From assembly GCA_039090855.1 (NCBI GenBank), contig CM076991.1:106652021-106716020 (forward strand): a stretch of 64,000 nucleotides of DNA, given 5' to 3'. Position numbers and translations under genes: made by a program. This DNA is from Macrothele yani (Eukaryota > Arthropoda > Arachnida > Araneae > Macrothelidae). The notes beneath the pieces were generated by a model, which saw only the letters and a program-made list of their open reading frames with translations, had not been told where the DNA came from and made no database searches. Positions 21,493-33,115 of this stretch are shown here, one piece after another; within the stretch, counting starts at the first letter, position 1; every line of letters begins with the position of its first letter.

Positions 21493-22085
21493 CGATTTCT
21501 TGAGTCACTAAAGGCTTTGCACAAACCCAGAGGAAAGACCAACTTGCGTATTGATGTAGATGCATAATTTGAAATTAGGCATATTTAACCTTTGGACTTC
21601 CGGGGAGCCAAAGGCTTATGTTTGACCGTCTCGAGATGTTGAAAAACGCTAACTCACTTTTTTTTTTACTGGAAACAGGCGTTTTACTTTATAAAACAAT
21701 TTATAAAATAATATCATTCCATACGTTGAAAATATATCTGGACCAAAATCCATCGCAATTTTTTTCCAGCCACGTACTGTCACGCACTTTTACCTCAGGC
21801 ATATAAGACCAAATCGTGCAGTTAAGAGTCAACAATAACAGAAGTAACAGAAATCACCCTAGTCACGGCATAAAACTCTTTCATCTGAATTTGATGGAAC
21901 AATGAGAATCTAAAGCTCGATTACGCATACAGTAGTTCCAATTGCTCGTTCATGAAATTCCAAAAGAAAACAAATAGTCACATGACGTTCGCGGTGTGTA
22001 CCGATCGCCTGCTTGCCCTATGCCCATGCACTCAAGGGGGTGGAGTGCGCGCTTACATCCTGAAAACAAACGAATAACATATAAT

Positions 22086-22207
22086 ATCATCATCATTGTC
22101 AACCATTATCAATCCACTGCTGGACGAAGGTCTCCCCAAGTTTCCTCCACAACGGTCTGTCTTGTACCAGTCTCCTCCATGTCACTCCCGCATATTTTCG
22201 AATTTCA
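22086..22207 (-). mobile_element. Short 3' end of the RTE LINE
   Basis: About 120 bp almost identical to the 3' end of the element at 4352-5628: ATCATCATCATTGTCAACC, then CCACTGCTGGACGAAGG and onward to CGCATATTTTCGAATTTCA. It stops there, so it is a very short 5'-truncated insertion or the edge of a deletion. An (AT)n tract follows at 22208-22231. Confidence 0.9.
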
Positions 22208-23087
22208 AATATATATATATATATATATATGACATCTACGTCTTTCGTGACTTCATTTCAACAAGACCCAGCGACAGGCTGACTTCTTTGAATACCCAAC
22301 CTTAGGCCATTTCTCTAGTAACCTTGCCCTACACTGCTTGCCTTTTTTCTTGCTAAGAGTTCGGCGCGACTTTCGATAAACAATTTTTCTGGCTCATGAA
22401 TTTCGATGCGCAGAAAAAATCACCGTGTTAACCGCTACAAGAACGGCTTTACGTGTAAAAAGCTAGGATTTCGATAAACAATGTCTCCCCACAAATAGAA
22501 ACACTCCAGTTTCTGGTGCAATCATTTAGCGGAGAGTAGTAGACTAAACAATTCTCTTTTGATTGGAAGTGGATTCGTTTAAGTATTGCTATTCTGCAAT
22601 GGGAATTGCAATGGGAATTTTTTTGTAACAAGTAGTTTCGCTATTGTACCATAACACGATGCTGTTCAGAACGAAGTCGAAAAAAACGATAATTTCGTTT
22701 TTCAGACGTGCTTTTCTAGGAAATTTCCACAATGAATGCAAAAATACGCAGAGAGAGAGAGAGAAAATAAGAACAGGTAGTATTCTCAAAATCTTAAGTG
22801 GTGTTTGTTCTCCATTATACAAATATTTAAAGAACGCTACACTCTGGATTGCGAGATGGCCAGTCCAGTAATGTAATCCCATTGTCAGATAGCCACTCGG
22901 AAGTTGATTCATAGCTTGCTGAAAAATTAAATCAGGATCCATTGGTTCATTTCTGAGGGGTATAAAAAGTTACCAAGAATATCCTGGTAGTCAAACTACT
23001 TAAGATTTCTTTTTTACGAAACAAAGAGCTGTCTCCGCGATTTTGAGATCCATCCTAAATCATAACTTACCCACCTCCTTGCGCCCG

Positions 23088-23090
<3 letters not shown>

Positions 23091-23167
<77 letters not shown>
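23091..23167. repeat. (GA)n microsatellite
   Basis: Uninterrupted GA repeat of about 77 bp. Confidence 0.98.
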
Positions 23168-23169
<2 letters not shown>

Positions 23170-24867
23170 ATTAAGAAGAGGTTGTGTTCTCAAGCCTACA
23201 AATAACGCTACACCGTCTACAAACCGTCTACGAACGCTACACCGTCTACAAAAATTTTAGGCAAAAATATTAAATCTCATTCACAATATTTTTTTTCGTC
23301 TCGTGTTCCATTTTAATTTATTCTAGAAGCTTGGGAAAGTTGCCGCGCACCGGCACGTTGTCAGGAAGTAGAGATTTTCAGAGAGTGGCAAGCTATCGCA
23401 TCTTAATATTTTGTTGTACAATGGTGTCACAATGGGTAAACACATTTCAAATGTTGGTTTCGTGCTTCGTAGCCGCATTTGTGTTATTGTCAAATGCAAT
23501 TAGCACTTTTCGGCATGTGTGTTCAAAGGTAACCGCAGGGTGCGCGAGAAGCGACTATTCTTAGCTTTGAGGCTTTTGTCTTGGGACGCCGCCTTTTAAT
23601 CCGTGGGAATAGAGTATCGCTGTGTGTGTTGGAAGACTAGAGTTACCTTTAGTCTAGGGGCAAGATGGCGAAAGAAAAAAGGCAGTCAACTCGGGGAGAT
23701 AAAAGGGGTCGGTCGTGAAAGAAGCCAAGAGGGTTTGTTCCAGGGCACAACGTTCTTAACTACGGAGAGAGAAGGGTTTTTCCCAATGGCGCGAAAGAAA
23801 GGCGTAGACAGTTATCGGTAATAAATATCCGCAGAGCGTGGAAATATCTTATATTGCTCGCAAAAAAACAGAGTAAAGAGAGCTTAAGGACAACCTTCTC
23901 TGATATAGATAAGAGAAATAAATCGTTTTTGAAAGGTACAGAAGTATTTCGTGCTGCTTATTATTATGAGCTCTTCAATTGCTTCCATTCACATTGGTGT
24001 TTGCGTGCCGAACTTTAACTACGAACCCGGAGGTGAAGGATTCTTTTATTATTATTATCATCAACCACGTAGCACTGTGATCGTTGTACAATGTTAACCT
24101 CGGAAGAAATAAACCGAGTTAACAATATTACAGTGACAAAACCTTTTCGTTATAAGACACATTAACTTTATTTGCTCACAATAACAAGATATTTAGGTGA
24201 AGCAAACGCTAGACATTTTACGAGAAAAAAATAAAGTTTAAAACTTAATCACATATATACATCGCTTCGTATTTCTTTCGGAGAGAGATATCACACGATC
24301 TTCACAAAATCGGTAGCTAACACCGCATCGTTCATCCTGGAAGTAATGAGGATCTGTTCATTTCCGTTGTTGACTTTGAAATCAAGAACAAAGAGACCGG
24401 AACATTAAGCCATCAGTACAGAAAACCTTTCCGAGTCGCTACGGTGTTACATTAGAGATCACGCTCATCCTTTTTTCTTGCACAGTTGTCTGCTTCATAC
24501 AAATTTGCCGAAAGAGCAGTAAAAAAACTTGTTCCGATGAAAAAGAAATTTGAATGAGCAAACCTGTTAAGAAATATCACGACGAATAAAAAAAAAAAAT
24601 AATGAAAGTTAGAGGAAATAAAAAATTCCAGAACCTAGCCATTGAAGAAACTCTCAGGCAACGAGAAAACAGAAGTGGATTTTGTTATTTTATTCCCAAC
24701 GCAACAATTTGAACGCACACTCTTGTATAATAAATGAACTTACCATTATAAAGATACGGTTGTTGTAAATATAAAATAAAAATGAATTTGAAGGTTTTGC
24801 AAAAAAAGGCAAAAATATTTTCTTTCTTTTTTTAAGATAGTTAGCAGTATATAATAATAGTCAGCAA
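23168..24867. other. Stretch without a recognised gene
   Basis: A 77-residue open frame at 23331-23564 has a hydrophobic segment (VSCFVAAFVLLSNAI), but no family could be assigned and chance is possible. Nothing else recognised. Confidence 0.4.
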
Positions 24868-26005
24868 ATACACCCAATGGACAAAACATTCGATATTCCT
24901 ACCTAATAGCGTGTAGGTCCTCTTCTAGCGCGAATAACAGCCTGTACACGCAAAGACATCTACTAAACCAAATGCCAGAGGGTTTCCGGAGGTAATGCCG
25001 GCCATGCTTGTTGCAGCTTTGTCCATAACTCCACCCGAGACGTCGGCCCAGGATCCATGAATCTGATGTTCTATTCCACGGCATCCCAGAGAGCTTCCAC
25101 AGGGTTTCAATTCAGGGAGCCACTGCATGGTTTCCAAACTCAGATGAGTGTTCCTCGAGCCATGCCTGGGTGGTTGCGGATCGGTGGGGTGGCGCATTGT
25201 CGTGATGAAACAGACCATTGGCCGCAGGATGGACGAAAGCCATGAAAGCGTATAGACGATCAGCCAGCACATGCTGGTAGCGAGTAGCGGTTAAGGGCCT
25301 TACCCGGCACATTAATAGACCTAATGTTTCCTGGGAGAAGGCTCCTCAAACCATCACAGAGCCACCACTGCCTTGAACAGAGCCGACCTGGCACGACGGG
25401 GCCATGGCCTCACCCTATCGACAGCTCGCCAAATCTGAAAACGGGATTCATCTGACCATACGACGTAGCGCCACCACGCAGAGGTAGAGATTTGGTGTTC
25501 CCGACACAAGGCCGATGTGTCCGATGACAAGTAGCACAAGACCGATGTGTCCGATGACAAGTAGCACAAGACCGATGTGTCCGATAGCAAGTAGCACAAG
25601 GCCCGTAATGTCCGATGACGAACAGTCAGCAATGGCACACGAGTAAGGTGTCGGCTCCCGTAGCCCATGGTATGATGCATTGTGGGCCATACCGTTCACT
25701 CGCTGACGCTTCATTGGTCTCCAATATTTAACTTGGCTGTGATACCTCGGTCATCGTTGACGTGTGGTCGGCCACCGCTTACTCTCTGAGTGCTGGTATT
25801 TCGTCGATGGTATACTCTCGGTACACTTTTGATACGGTTGCCCTCGGGAACCCGAGGGTTCTTACCACTTGGGCGGTAGAATGACCCATCTGTCCTGCGC
25901 CGACAATGCGTCCACGATCAAAGTCGCTCAGATCACTCCGTTTACCCATGTTCGTCGGTTGCAATACACTGTTGAGTCACCCGAAGTCTTTTACACAACT
26001 CCCTG
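24868..26005 (-). pseudogene. Tc1 transposase relic with internal 30-bp repeats
   Basis: Minus-strand Tc1. N-terminus at about 25940: MGKRSDLSDFDRGRIVGAG, then RTLGFPRATVSKVYREY. Catalytic blocks: VVWSDESRFQIW (first aspartate, near 25450), NGLFHHDNAPPHRSATTQAW (second aspartate, near 25215) and a decayed C-terminal part down to about 24900. Frameshifts break it. Between the DNA-binding and catalytic parts, a ~30-bp unit with CCGATGTGTCCGATGACAAG is repeated three to four times (25508-25615), inserting residues CYLSSDTSVL repeatedly. This expansion is not a family feature. Confidence 0.88.
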
Positions 26006-26044
26006 TATTGAGTCAGTCCCCTTCACGTCGCTAGAGCATGCTTA

Positions 26045-26430
26045 CCAAGGTCATCAATTCATCTCCCACGCAGTTTTCTTCTGTGTGAGTCTCTTCCTGT
26101 CCCTTTATTTATAGTCTAATATTTCATTTGTCCATCAGTGATCAGTTCGAGGGCCGCGGGTGGCCTAGTTGGCAACGTTCGTGACTGCCATGGAGAGGAT
26201 CTTAGGTTCGATCCCAGCAGGTACGAACGCTCGATCCACTAAATATCCGCCGTGCATCACTTTCCTATCAGGCATTCTAGCCTGAATCTCGTAGCTTCCT
26301 ATTTCTACGGGTTGTTTAAGACCCGGGGTCAGACACTCCCTTCCTAAAATCCTCTACATATGATCTGATCTGTTCTGAGTGATCAGTTCTAGCAGTGTGT
26401 ACAGCCAAGAGCGTATTTAGAGGGGTCTCT
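26045..26430 (-). mobile_element. Diverged RTE LINE 3' fragment, split by SINE-B
   Basis: CATCTCCCACGCAGTTTTCTT, CTCTTCCTGTCCCTT, AGTCTAATATTTC and GTCCATCAGTGATCAGTTC align in order with 4490-4600 of the larger RTE copy (CATCTCCCATGTGGTC, CCTGTCCCTTGG, CATCTATGGTCTG). After the SINE the match continues as AGTTCTAGCAGTGTGTACAGCC. Short and decayed. Confidence 0.65.
26149..26377 (+). mobile_element. SINE-B copy 3
   Basis: SINE-B with an internal deletion of about 60 bp between the ACTAAATATCCGCCGTGC and CACTTTCCTATC segments. Exact 12-bp target duplication AGTGATCAGTTC at 26137-26148 and 26378-26389. It sits in the RTE fragment. Confidence 0.92.
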
Positions 26431-26699
26431 CCTCCAAAAGGTGTTTCATATCTATATTAAAATGCGACTTACATAAAAAAGAAATGCTTTAATTTAATAA
26501 AAATGCATCAATTTATTTTAGAAAATAATACTTTAAATTTTCTTCTATTTTTCATTAACTTTTACTTTGTCCTGATGGATTTCAAAAACTTCCGTTTTCT
26601 ATCGGCCATCACACCGAAAGATAATTTTTCACTGCCGGAAAATGAAAGAAGAACACCCGGAATCAATGCCGGTAGGAACGTCATATTATAATATGTTAA

Positions 26700-28056
26700 T
26701 TATTAAGGGCAGCAGAAACTGTGATCCAAGTTGGAATGTCATTGGATGAAATAATGACGTCACTGTCGACGACAACATGCAAATATACCCAGCGCGTATT
26801 TAAGGTCTAGGACGTGCAGAACGAAGTCATTCGGGCCGCGGGTGGCCTAGTGGTCAGCGTTCGTGACTGCCATGGAGATAACCTCAGGTTCGATCCTGGG
26901 CAGGTACGAACGTTCGAACCACTAAATACTCGCCGTCCGTCGGATGGGGACGTTAAGCCGTCGTACACCGGGTACTCCCCCGGTAATAAATAAGGGCATC
27001 TTCCTTCCCCTTTCTACCTTGCTTCCGTGTCACTTTCATATCAGGCATTCTAGCCCAAATCTCATAGTTTCCTATTTCTAATGGTTGTTTAAGACCTGGG
27101 GTCAGACACTCCCTTCCTAAAATCCTCTACATATGATCTGATCTGAACGAAGTCATTCGTCTGGTGTCGTGTTGCTCAGTGCTCGCTGAAGAAGATATGC
27201 CTGGACGACGCAGGCACGCAATATTTGTTCAGCTATCGGAGTTCGAGCGAGGCCGTATAGTGGGTGTGTGGGAAGGAGGTTGTTCCTTCCGTCAAATTGC
27301 AGACCGAGTGAGACTAGAGGTATCACCCGTGGTAAGATGGTGGCGTTGGTTGTCAGAGGAGCATTCGCACACTCGCAGACATGGTTCCGGGGAACACAGA
27401 GTTACGGACGCTCGAGAGGATCGGCGTGTTAGGAGTGCGGCTAAGGCGTCACAAATTCGATCCTCTGTCATACCAAGGGTGTCTACCAGAACGATACGGA
27501 ATCAATCGTTTGTTGGAAGCAGGACTACGGACACTCGTGCGGCTGCTACGGTTACCACTGACCCCTGGTCACCGTCGAGCACGTTTGCGGTGGTATCGAG
27601 AACGTGTTCACTGGAGGGAAGAATGACGGCAAGTGGTTTTCAGTGATGAGAGCCAATCTTGCTTGGGAGCGTCTGACAGTCGTGTATGCGTCCAAAGGCA
27701 ACAAGGTGAGGGGCTTTTTCCATCGTGCATCCGCCAACGACACACAGGCCCCACGCCGGGCATCATGGTGTGGGGAGCGATTAGTTAACAATCAGTCCGG
27801 TGTTTGTACGGGGTACACTGAATAGCAGTACGTACGTCACCGACATCGTGCAACCGGTCGTCCTGCCATTTTTGAGTGCGATTTCCGATGCCATATTCCA
27901 GCAGGAAAACGCCCGCCCACACTCAGCCAGGAGAACTCAACATGCTCTTAAGGCTGTGCATCAACTCCCTTGGCCATCACGCTCTCCAGACTTATCTCCA
28001 ATCCAGCATGTGTGGGACTGGATCGGAGTGGAGATAAGTCTGGAGAGCGTGATGGC
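26700..28056 (+). pseudogene. Tc1 transposase relic, ends in a snapback
   Basis: Plus-strand Tc1. The leader before 26834 is split by SINE-B. Coding part: MPGRRRHAIFVQLSEFERGR and RVRLEVSPVVRWWRW (DNA-binding region, from 27197), RVSTRTIRN, ARLRWYRERVHWREE, then VFSDES, GIMVWGAIS, QQENARPHSARRTQHAL and SPDLSPIQHVWD. The second and third catalytic positions read E and Q in place of D and E, so catalysis is lost, besides several frameshifts. Just after HVWDWI the sequence folds back on itself (27973-28056) and the C-terminus is missing. The Tc1 relic at 57793-58275 belongs to the same or a close family. Confidence 0.87.
26834..27145 (+). mobile_element. SINE-B copy 4, best preserved
   Basis: Full-length SINE-B (312 bp): GGCCGCGGGTGGCCTAGTGG head, GGTTCGATCCTGG B-box, ATGATCTGATCT end. 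Exact 14-bp target duplication AACGAAGTCATTCG at 26820-26833 and 27146-27159. It lies in the leader of the Tc1 relic. Confidence 0.95.
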
Positions 28057-28255
28057 TTGCCGAATCTTGTCCGCCAATTTGCCAGTAGTAGCCAAAGGTT
28101 AACCGCAGTTTCCCGAAGCTACAACCCCCCCCGCTCTTACGAAACTTGTGAATTACAGCACTGCGCAGTTGTAGCTTCGGAAAACTGCGGTTAACCTTAG
28201 GTTTTTCTTTATGGCTACTACTGGGAAATTGATGGACAAGATTCGGCAAGCCATC
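28051..28255. repeat. Long inverted repeat after the Tc1 snapback
   Basis: Left arm 28051-28125 (GATGGCTTGCCGAATCTTGT ... TTCCCGAAGCTACAAC) and right arm 28168-28255 are reverse complements with a few differences and a 13-bp gap. 28256-28565 continues with GC-richer degenerate repeats around GGCCACTNNTNGCAG-like words. It may be one end of an unknown element. Confidence 0.75.
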
Positions 28256-28565
28256 AGTTACGTCACGTGGTTGCCGGCTGCCACTACCGGAAAACTAGCG
28301 GACCACATTTGACTAGCCATCATTTCTGGCACGTGCTTGCAGGGCCACTTGTTGCAGCTACTGCCTGTGATGGATAACTGATGGTCCTATTGTGCCATAT
28401 GACAATTGATGGGGTGCCAACCATTAGCCTGAACTGCTGGCCATTCTGTTGGCCGCCCGGACATTTTATTGACGGTTCGGCAACGGCAACATAGTGCTGG
28501 GCCATTGCTAGCAGTGCTGGCTGCCAGCAATGGCCCAGTGCTGGCCCAACAAGACTGTTTTTGCT

Positions 28566-29910
28566 GGGAAGGCTTTAGGTGAATTCATCGAAAGCAAAAT
28601 TACAGAAAGGTGCAGTATGGCAGAGTTGGATTTTCGAGAATCACGAATATAAGTGGGAATCAGACGAGTGGGATTTTGTTTGGGAGACTGGGATTCAGAT
28701 TCAAGATTGGGATGCCCGTATAAAAAACTGCATTTTTTATGCCTTCCAATCCATCATCATTTAAGTGATCACAAAACCGTTAGGATGGTCGTAAAAAATT
28801 ACACTTTTGATTTCACCTTGTCTACTTCTTTCGCCTCTAAAGAATATAATTTTATTGCTGTTACCTCATCGTGCTCTTCGTCTTTGGTAGAATGGGGAAA
28901 TAAATCATTTGTATCGAAATAGCTTATCGAAATGTTACATTTCTACTAAGGCAATGATAATATGGGCCTCGGGTTCGGAAATGTTAGTAACTTTGAACCC
29001 ACAGTTCTCATGGCAGTAAGGTTAATACAAAAAATAAAAATAATATTACCACAGCCGAAAAACGACAGTTTAAGCCCCAAGTCTAGGACTTTTTAAAAAT
29101 TTTCGAACTGCCGTGCTGATATTCCTTGATGCTTGCATTGTACGTCACGTTAGTAATATTGCGCTTTTACTAAAGAACAAAACATTTATTAATAGGGTCG
29201 AGGTCTAGGACGTTTCAGCAGTTTTTCTTCTGTCATGCTCATATTTATAAGGTTGGGACACCAAGTCAAGTTATTAATATTGCTATTTTACTAGCCACTA
29301 AACATTTAATTAGGTCTTTATAACAGTTTTTATAACATCACTTAATAGGGCTTTTCAACAATTTTTAAAACATTAATTAATACGTCGTTTAAACAGTTTT
29401 ATAACGTTAATTAATAAGCCTTTTAAACAGATTTTTTGATGAATTTGTCCTAAACCCCACTTCGATGAATTCGTTTTAATTTTTTTCCCCGAAAAAGTAG
29501 TCATGCGGTAAAATTTCTCGTTCGATGAATTTGCATTCGACGAATTCGTTTTTGATAAATCCGCCTGCTCGCGATTTGCTTACCTAAATTCCATTTCGAT
29601 GAATTTGTCTTAAACTCAATTTCGATGAATTTGTCTTAAACTCCATTTCGATTTTTTTTTAAGTCGTCCTTCGGTAAATTTCTCGTTCGATGAATTCATT
29701 TTCGATGAATTTGCATTCGACGAATTCGATTTCGGTAAATCCGCCTGCTCCCGATTTGCTTACCTAAATTCCATTTCGATGAATTTGTCTTAAACTCCAT
29801 TTCGATTTTTTTTTAAGTCGTCCTTCGGTAAATTTCTCGTTCGATGAATTCATTTTTGATGAATTGGCATTTGACGAATTCTCTTTCGATGAATTCGCCT
29901 GGTCCCGATT
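28566..29910. mobile_element. Second foldback-type element, TTCGATGAATT arms
   Basis: Right part (29430-29910) is three ~130-180 bp tandem units with TTTCGATGAATTTGTC, TCCTTCGGTAAATTTCTCG and CCCGATTTGCTTAC. The outermost right sequence, TTTCGATGAATTCGCCTG, is inverted at the left end (AGGTGAATTCATCGAAAG, about 28576). The middle has repeats with CTCATATTTATAAGGTTGGG and AAGTTATTAATATTGCT that resemble the middle of the element at 20344-21492. No transposase; two short open frames near 28579-28922 have no family signature. Confidence 0.55.
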
Positions 29911-31477
29911 TGCTTACATACTAGACCTTATCAGCGTCTAAGGGAACCTAATTTGCTGTACGTTTTTTAAAGTGAGACCATGTTTTCAGGCTGGCTTTAA
30001 TTTTCGCATGAATCTCTCCTCGCCATGTTGCCTTTTTATCGAAACTTATGTTCTGAAAATCACCCTCTAGGCAGGAGAGTGTATTTACTTGGTAACATCG
30101 ATTTACATATCCCAAGGATGATCAGAAGTTAACTAGCCTACATATCTGGAATGCCTCGAGTGGCTTCTGCACTCTGAAACAATGAACGCAAAGTAAAAAC
30201 GGAAGTTTAAACAGCAAAATAGAGAATCAAAATTTCATTATTTTCAAACATAACCTAAATTTATTTCTCATTTGTTGATTTCATTGCTTTACGGGATAAA
30301 CCTGACCATGATTTATCAGAAAATTTCACTCGGTCAACAATTATAAACTTCCATGTCATGACAGAATGAAACTGCGCTAAATACAGCAACATAAAATATT
30401 TAAACAAAGCCGACGTCAGGTTTCTTTTGTCGACTGGACGACAGTGAGAGAAATAATTCTGATAATTTCGAGCATTTACAGCAGCATTTCTTGAAGCAAA
30501 TGGATTTGTCCTTGGCATCTCAGTCTCAGTGATTGATGAGAGGTCTTCCCATTAGTAGTGCGAGCACAATTAAGCAACCCCCTCATGATCATCATCATAA
30601 AAACCTATCTTTGACTTTCTAATGGCGGACAGCCAAAAAAGTAAATTATTTTTGACTTTCAACACAAACTTTGTTTTTATCCGAGGCACTCAGCAATAAA
30701 AACAAACTTCGTTTTTTCGAAGTGCTTCCCTTTTTACACGTTTTAAAGCTCTTTGCTCTCCGATTTTCTCTAGCATTTCTTTCCTCTTTTCATCTCTCAA
30801 TTTCTTTTTCTTTCTAAATTCCCCTTTCTCTCTCTCTCTCTCTCTCACACACACGCATGCACTATTTCTTTCAGTTCTGGTTTGCGTGATCTCACTTCCT
30901 TCTGCTTTCATCCATTCTTTCTCATCTGTTTTTTTACACCATTTCGTTTTCAAATTTTTGGTTTTAATTTCATTATATACTGTTTCCTTTAACATAACCA
31001 ATCTTGCTTTCTCTCTTCGTTTTCTGCCTTTCCTTCTCTCTCTTTTGATTAACTCTCTCACACATTCTATTGGCCCTTTCAGTCATTACTTTCGTGAACT
31101 AACGAATCATATTTCTGATACAACCTTTTCTTTGAAATAACGGGAAAACTCTGAATTTCACGGATTTTTCGTAGCACAGCAAAATTCTGAATTTTGAGAA
31201 ACCATTCCGCAATTCCTTTCTTATATTGACACAAAAATTCCGTTCTCACTTTTTCTCCATCCGTATGACGAGAAATTACCGACAATAGGAGCGATTGGTG
31301 AAATACTTGATGATCGATTAACTTTTAAATTTCAATCGTCAGTCGAAAAAACCGATTTTGAAGTTCTATAACTAGATAAGATATTGTGAATAGCATATGT
31401 CATGAATTTTTGTTATTGTGGCACAGGATATTTCTTCTCCTCTCCCCCATTTTGTGCACCAGCTATTTATTACATAT
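29911..31477. other. Stretch without a recognised gene
   Basis: Pyrimidine-rich tract with (CT)n and (CA)n near 30827-30855. The charged frame opposite it (30690-31061, minus) is a by-product of that composition. Confidence 0.45.
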
Positions 31478-31479
31478 TA

Positions 31480-32699
31480 CACTGAAGAGCAATTGAATTA
31501 GAGACAGCTGGCGTTATAAAAATGTGGCGCTGTGGGCGGCCCTGTAAACGGAAACGACATGACGTATGCAGCGATCCAACAATATAAGGAGTGATGCGAC
31601 GGGAATCAGTAACAGTCGGACGCATTATGGGTAATACGAAGGATCTAAGCGCATTTGATCGTGGGCAAATTGTCGGGGCCCGACGAATGGGTCACTCCAT
31701 CTCGGAAGTCGTGCAGGCACTGGGATTTTCACGAGCCACTGTGACACGGGTGCACCGTGAGTACATCGAATCCGGTAAAACCATCCCTGCAAGGCCCAAC
31801 TGCCGTGGACAACAGCGTGTGGATGAGCGGGGTCATCATCGGCTAGCTCGCATTGTAACAGCGGATAGGCCGGCCACAGTGCAAGAAATCACTCGGCAAT
31901 TTAACGCTGGTGCACAAAAACGTATAAGCAGCCACACCATCCAGAATCATCTTCTCGCTATGAGGTACAGAAGCCATCGTCCCACGAGGGTACCGCTGCA
32001 GACCGCACATCACAGGGTGCAAAGATTAGCATGGGCGCGAGAACATCGCCACTGGACCCTAGACATGTGGGGAAAATGTTGCCTGGACTGATGAGTCGAG
32101 ATTCACGTTGGTACATGCGGATGGCAGGATACGGGAACGGCGCAAACCACATGAAGCGATGAATCCTTCTTTACCAGCAGAGTACTCTTCAAGCTGGTGG
32201 GGGTGGCATTCTCGTCTGGGGACTGTTTACGTGGACTGAAATGGGACCCCTGGTACGTGTGGCATCGTCCCTCACAGGTCAACGTTACCGGGATATCCTG
32301 GACGACCATTTGCTCCCGTTTGTGTGTCTTTAACATCCCACTGGGGACCTGATACTGCACAAGACAATGCACCGTGCCATCTCTCCCGAATTGTATCCGA
32401 ATGGTTGGATGAATACTCCACCGACGTGACCTCGCTTCCTTGGCCAGCTAGGTCACCTGACCTCAATCCCATCGAGCACATCTGGGATGCCATCGATAGA
32501 ATTGTTCAAGGTTCTGACCCCCATCCATCAAATCTTCGTGAACTGTGGGAGCTTGTTCAGGGGTCGTGGATCCGTATGGCTTTCCAACGCTTCCGGTATC
32601 TTGTAGAGTCCATGCCGAGACGAATCGCCGCCGTCATCAGGGCGAAAGGTGGTGCTACACATTACTAGACAGGTATCTCTAATTCAATTGCTCTTCAGT
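31480..32699 (+). mobile_element. Complete-length Tc1 element, family g
   Basis: 1220-bp element bounded by TA on both sides (31478-31479 and 32700-32701). The ends are inverted repeats of about 27 bp starting CACTGAAGAGCAATTGAATT. A second copy of the same family, with SINE-A inside, lies at 53571-55123 on the other strand. Confidence 0.93.
31591..32668 (+). pseudogene. Tc1 transposase with DD36E spacing, frameshifted
   Basis: The transposase would bind the terminal repeats and move the element at TA sites. N-terminal half intact (31591-32075): NTKDLSAFDRGQIVGARRMG, then ALGFSRATVTRVHREY and the second helix-turn-helix around ISSHTIQNHLLA, ending REHRHWTLDMWG. A base gained in an A run near 32074 shifts the frame before WTDESRFTLVHADG. 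Two more shifts follow near 32165 and 32335. The C-terminal part (32324-32668) keeps QDNAPCHLSRIVSEWL and SPDLNPIEHIWD and ends RAKGGATHY. Catalytic D to E spacing counts 36 residues rather than the usual 34. Non-functional as it stands. Confidence 0.9.
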
Positions 32700-33115
32700 G
32701 TATGTTACTGTAAGAAATCGTGTACTAAAGTTATTGTACAGGTGATTATACGATGCCTATCTATCAGTCTCTATATTCCTTAGACAAAAGCTTTTAAGAC
32801 TAAATTTTATTTTTATGAGTTTTCGGAAACAATACTATAAAAAAGTACCTTTTCCCTCTTTTTCGAAAAATAATTGAAACCCATTGTCAGCTTAAAAAGA
32901 TCAAGTTGCAAATCATTATATTGCTTCGAAAAATCACGATGAAAAATGCTTAATTTGTGAAAGTCCTCCTATAGAAAAAAAAATAAAATCAAACCTATTC
33001 AGAGAAATAATAAGCTCCAACAGAAAATAAAATAACTAAATCACTCTCATTAAAAACATAAACAAATTAATCGTCGTGCAATTTGTTCTACAGTGAACGT
33101 GACTCTGATTCCCGA

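Noticed and set aside
23331..23564. Small membrane protein
   Set aside because: One hydrophobic stretch in a 77-residue frame without family match or splice context is within chance expectation.
30690..31061. Highly charged 123-residue minus-strand protein
   Set aside because: Opposite a pyrimidine-rich tract with (CT)n/(CA)n; composition alone explains it.
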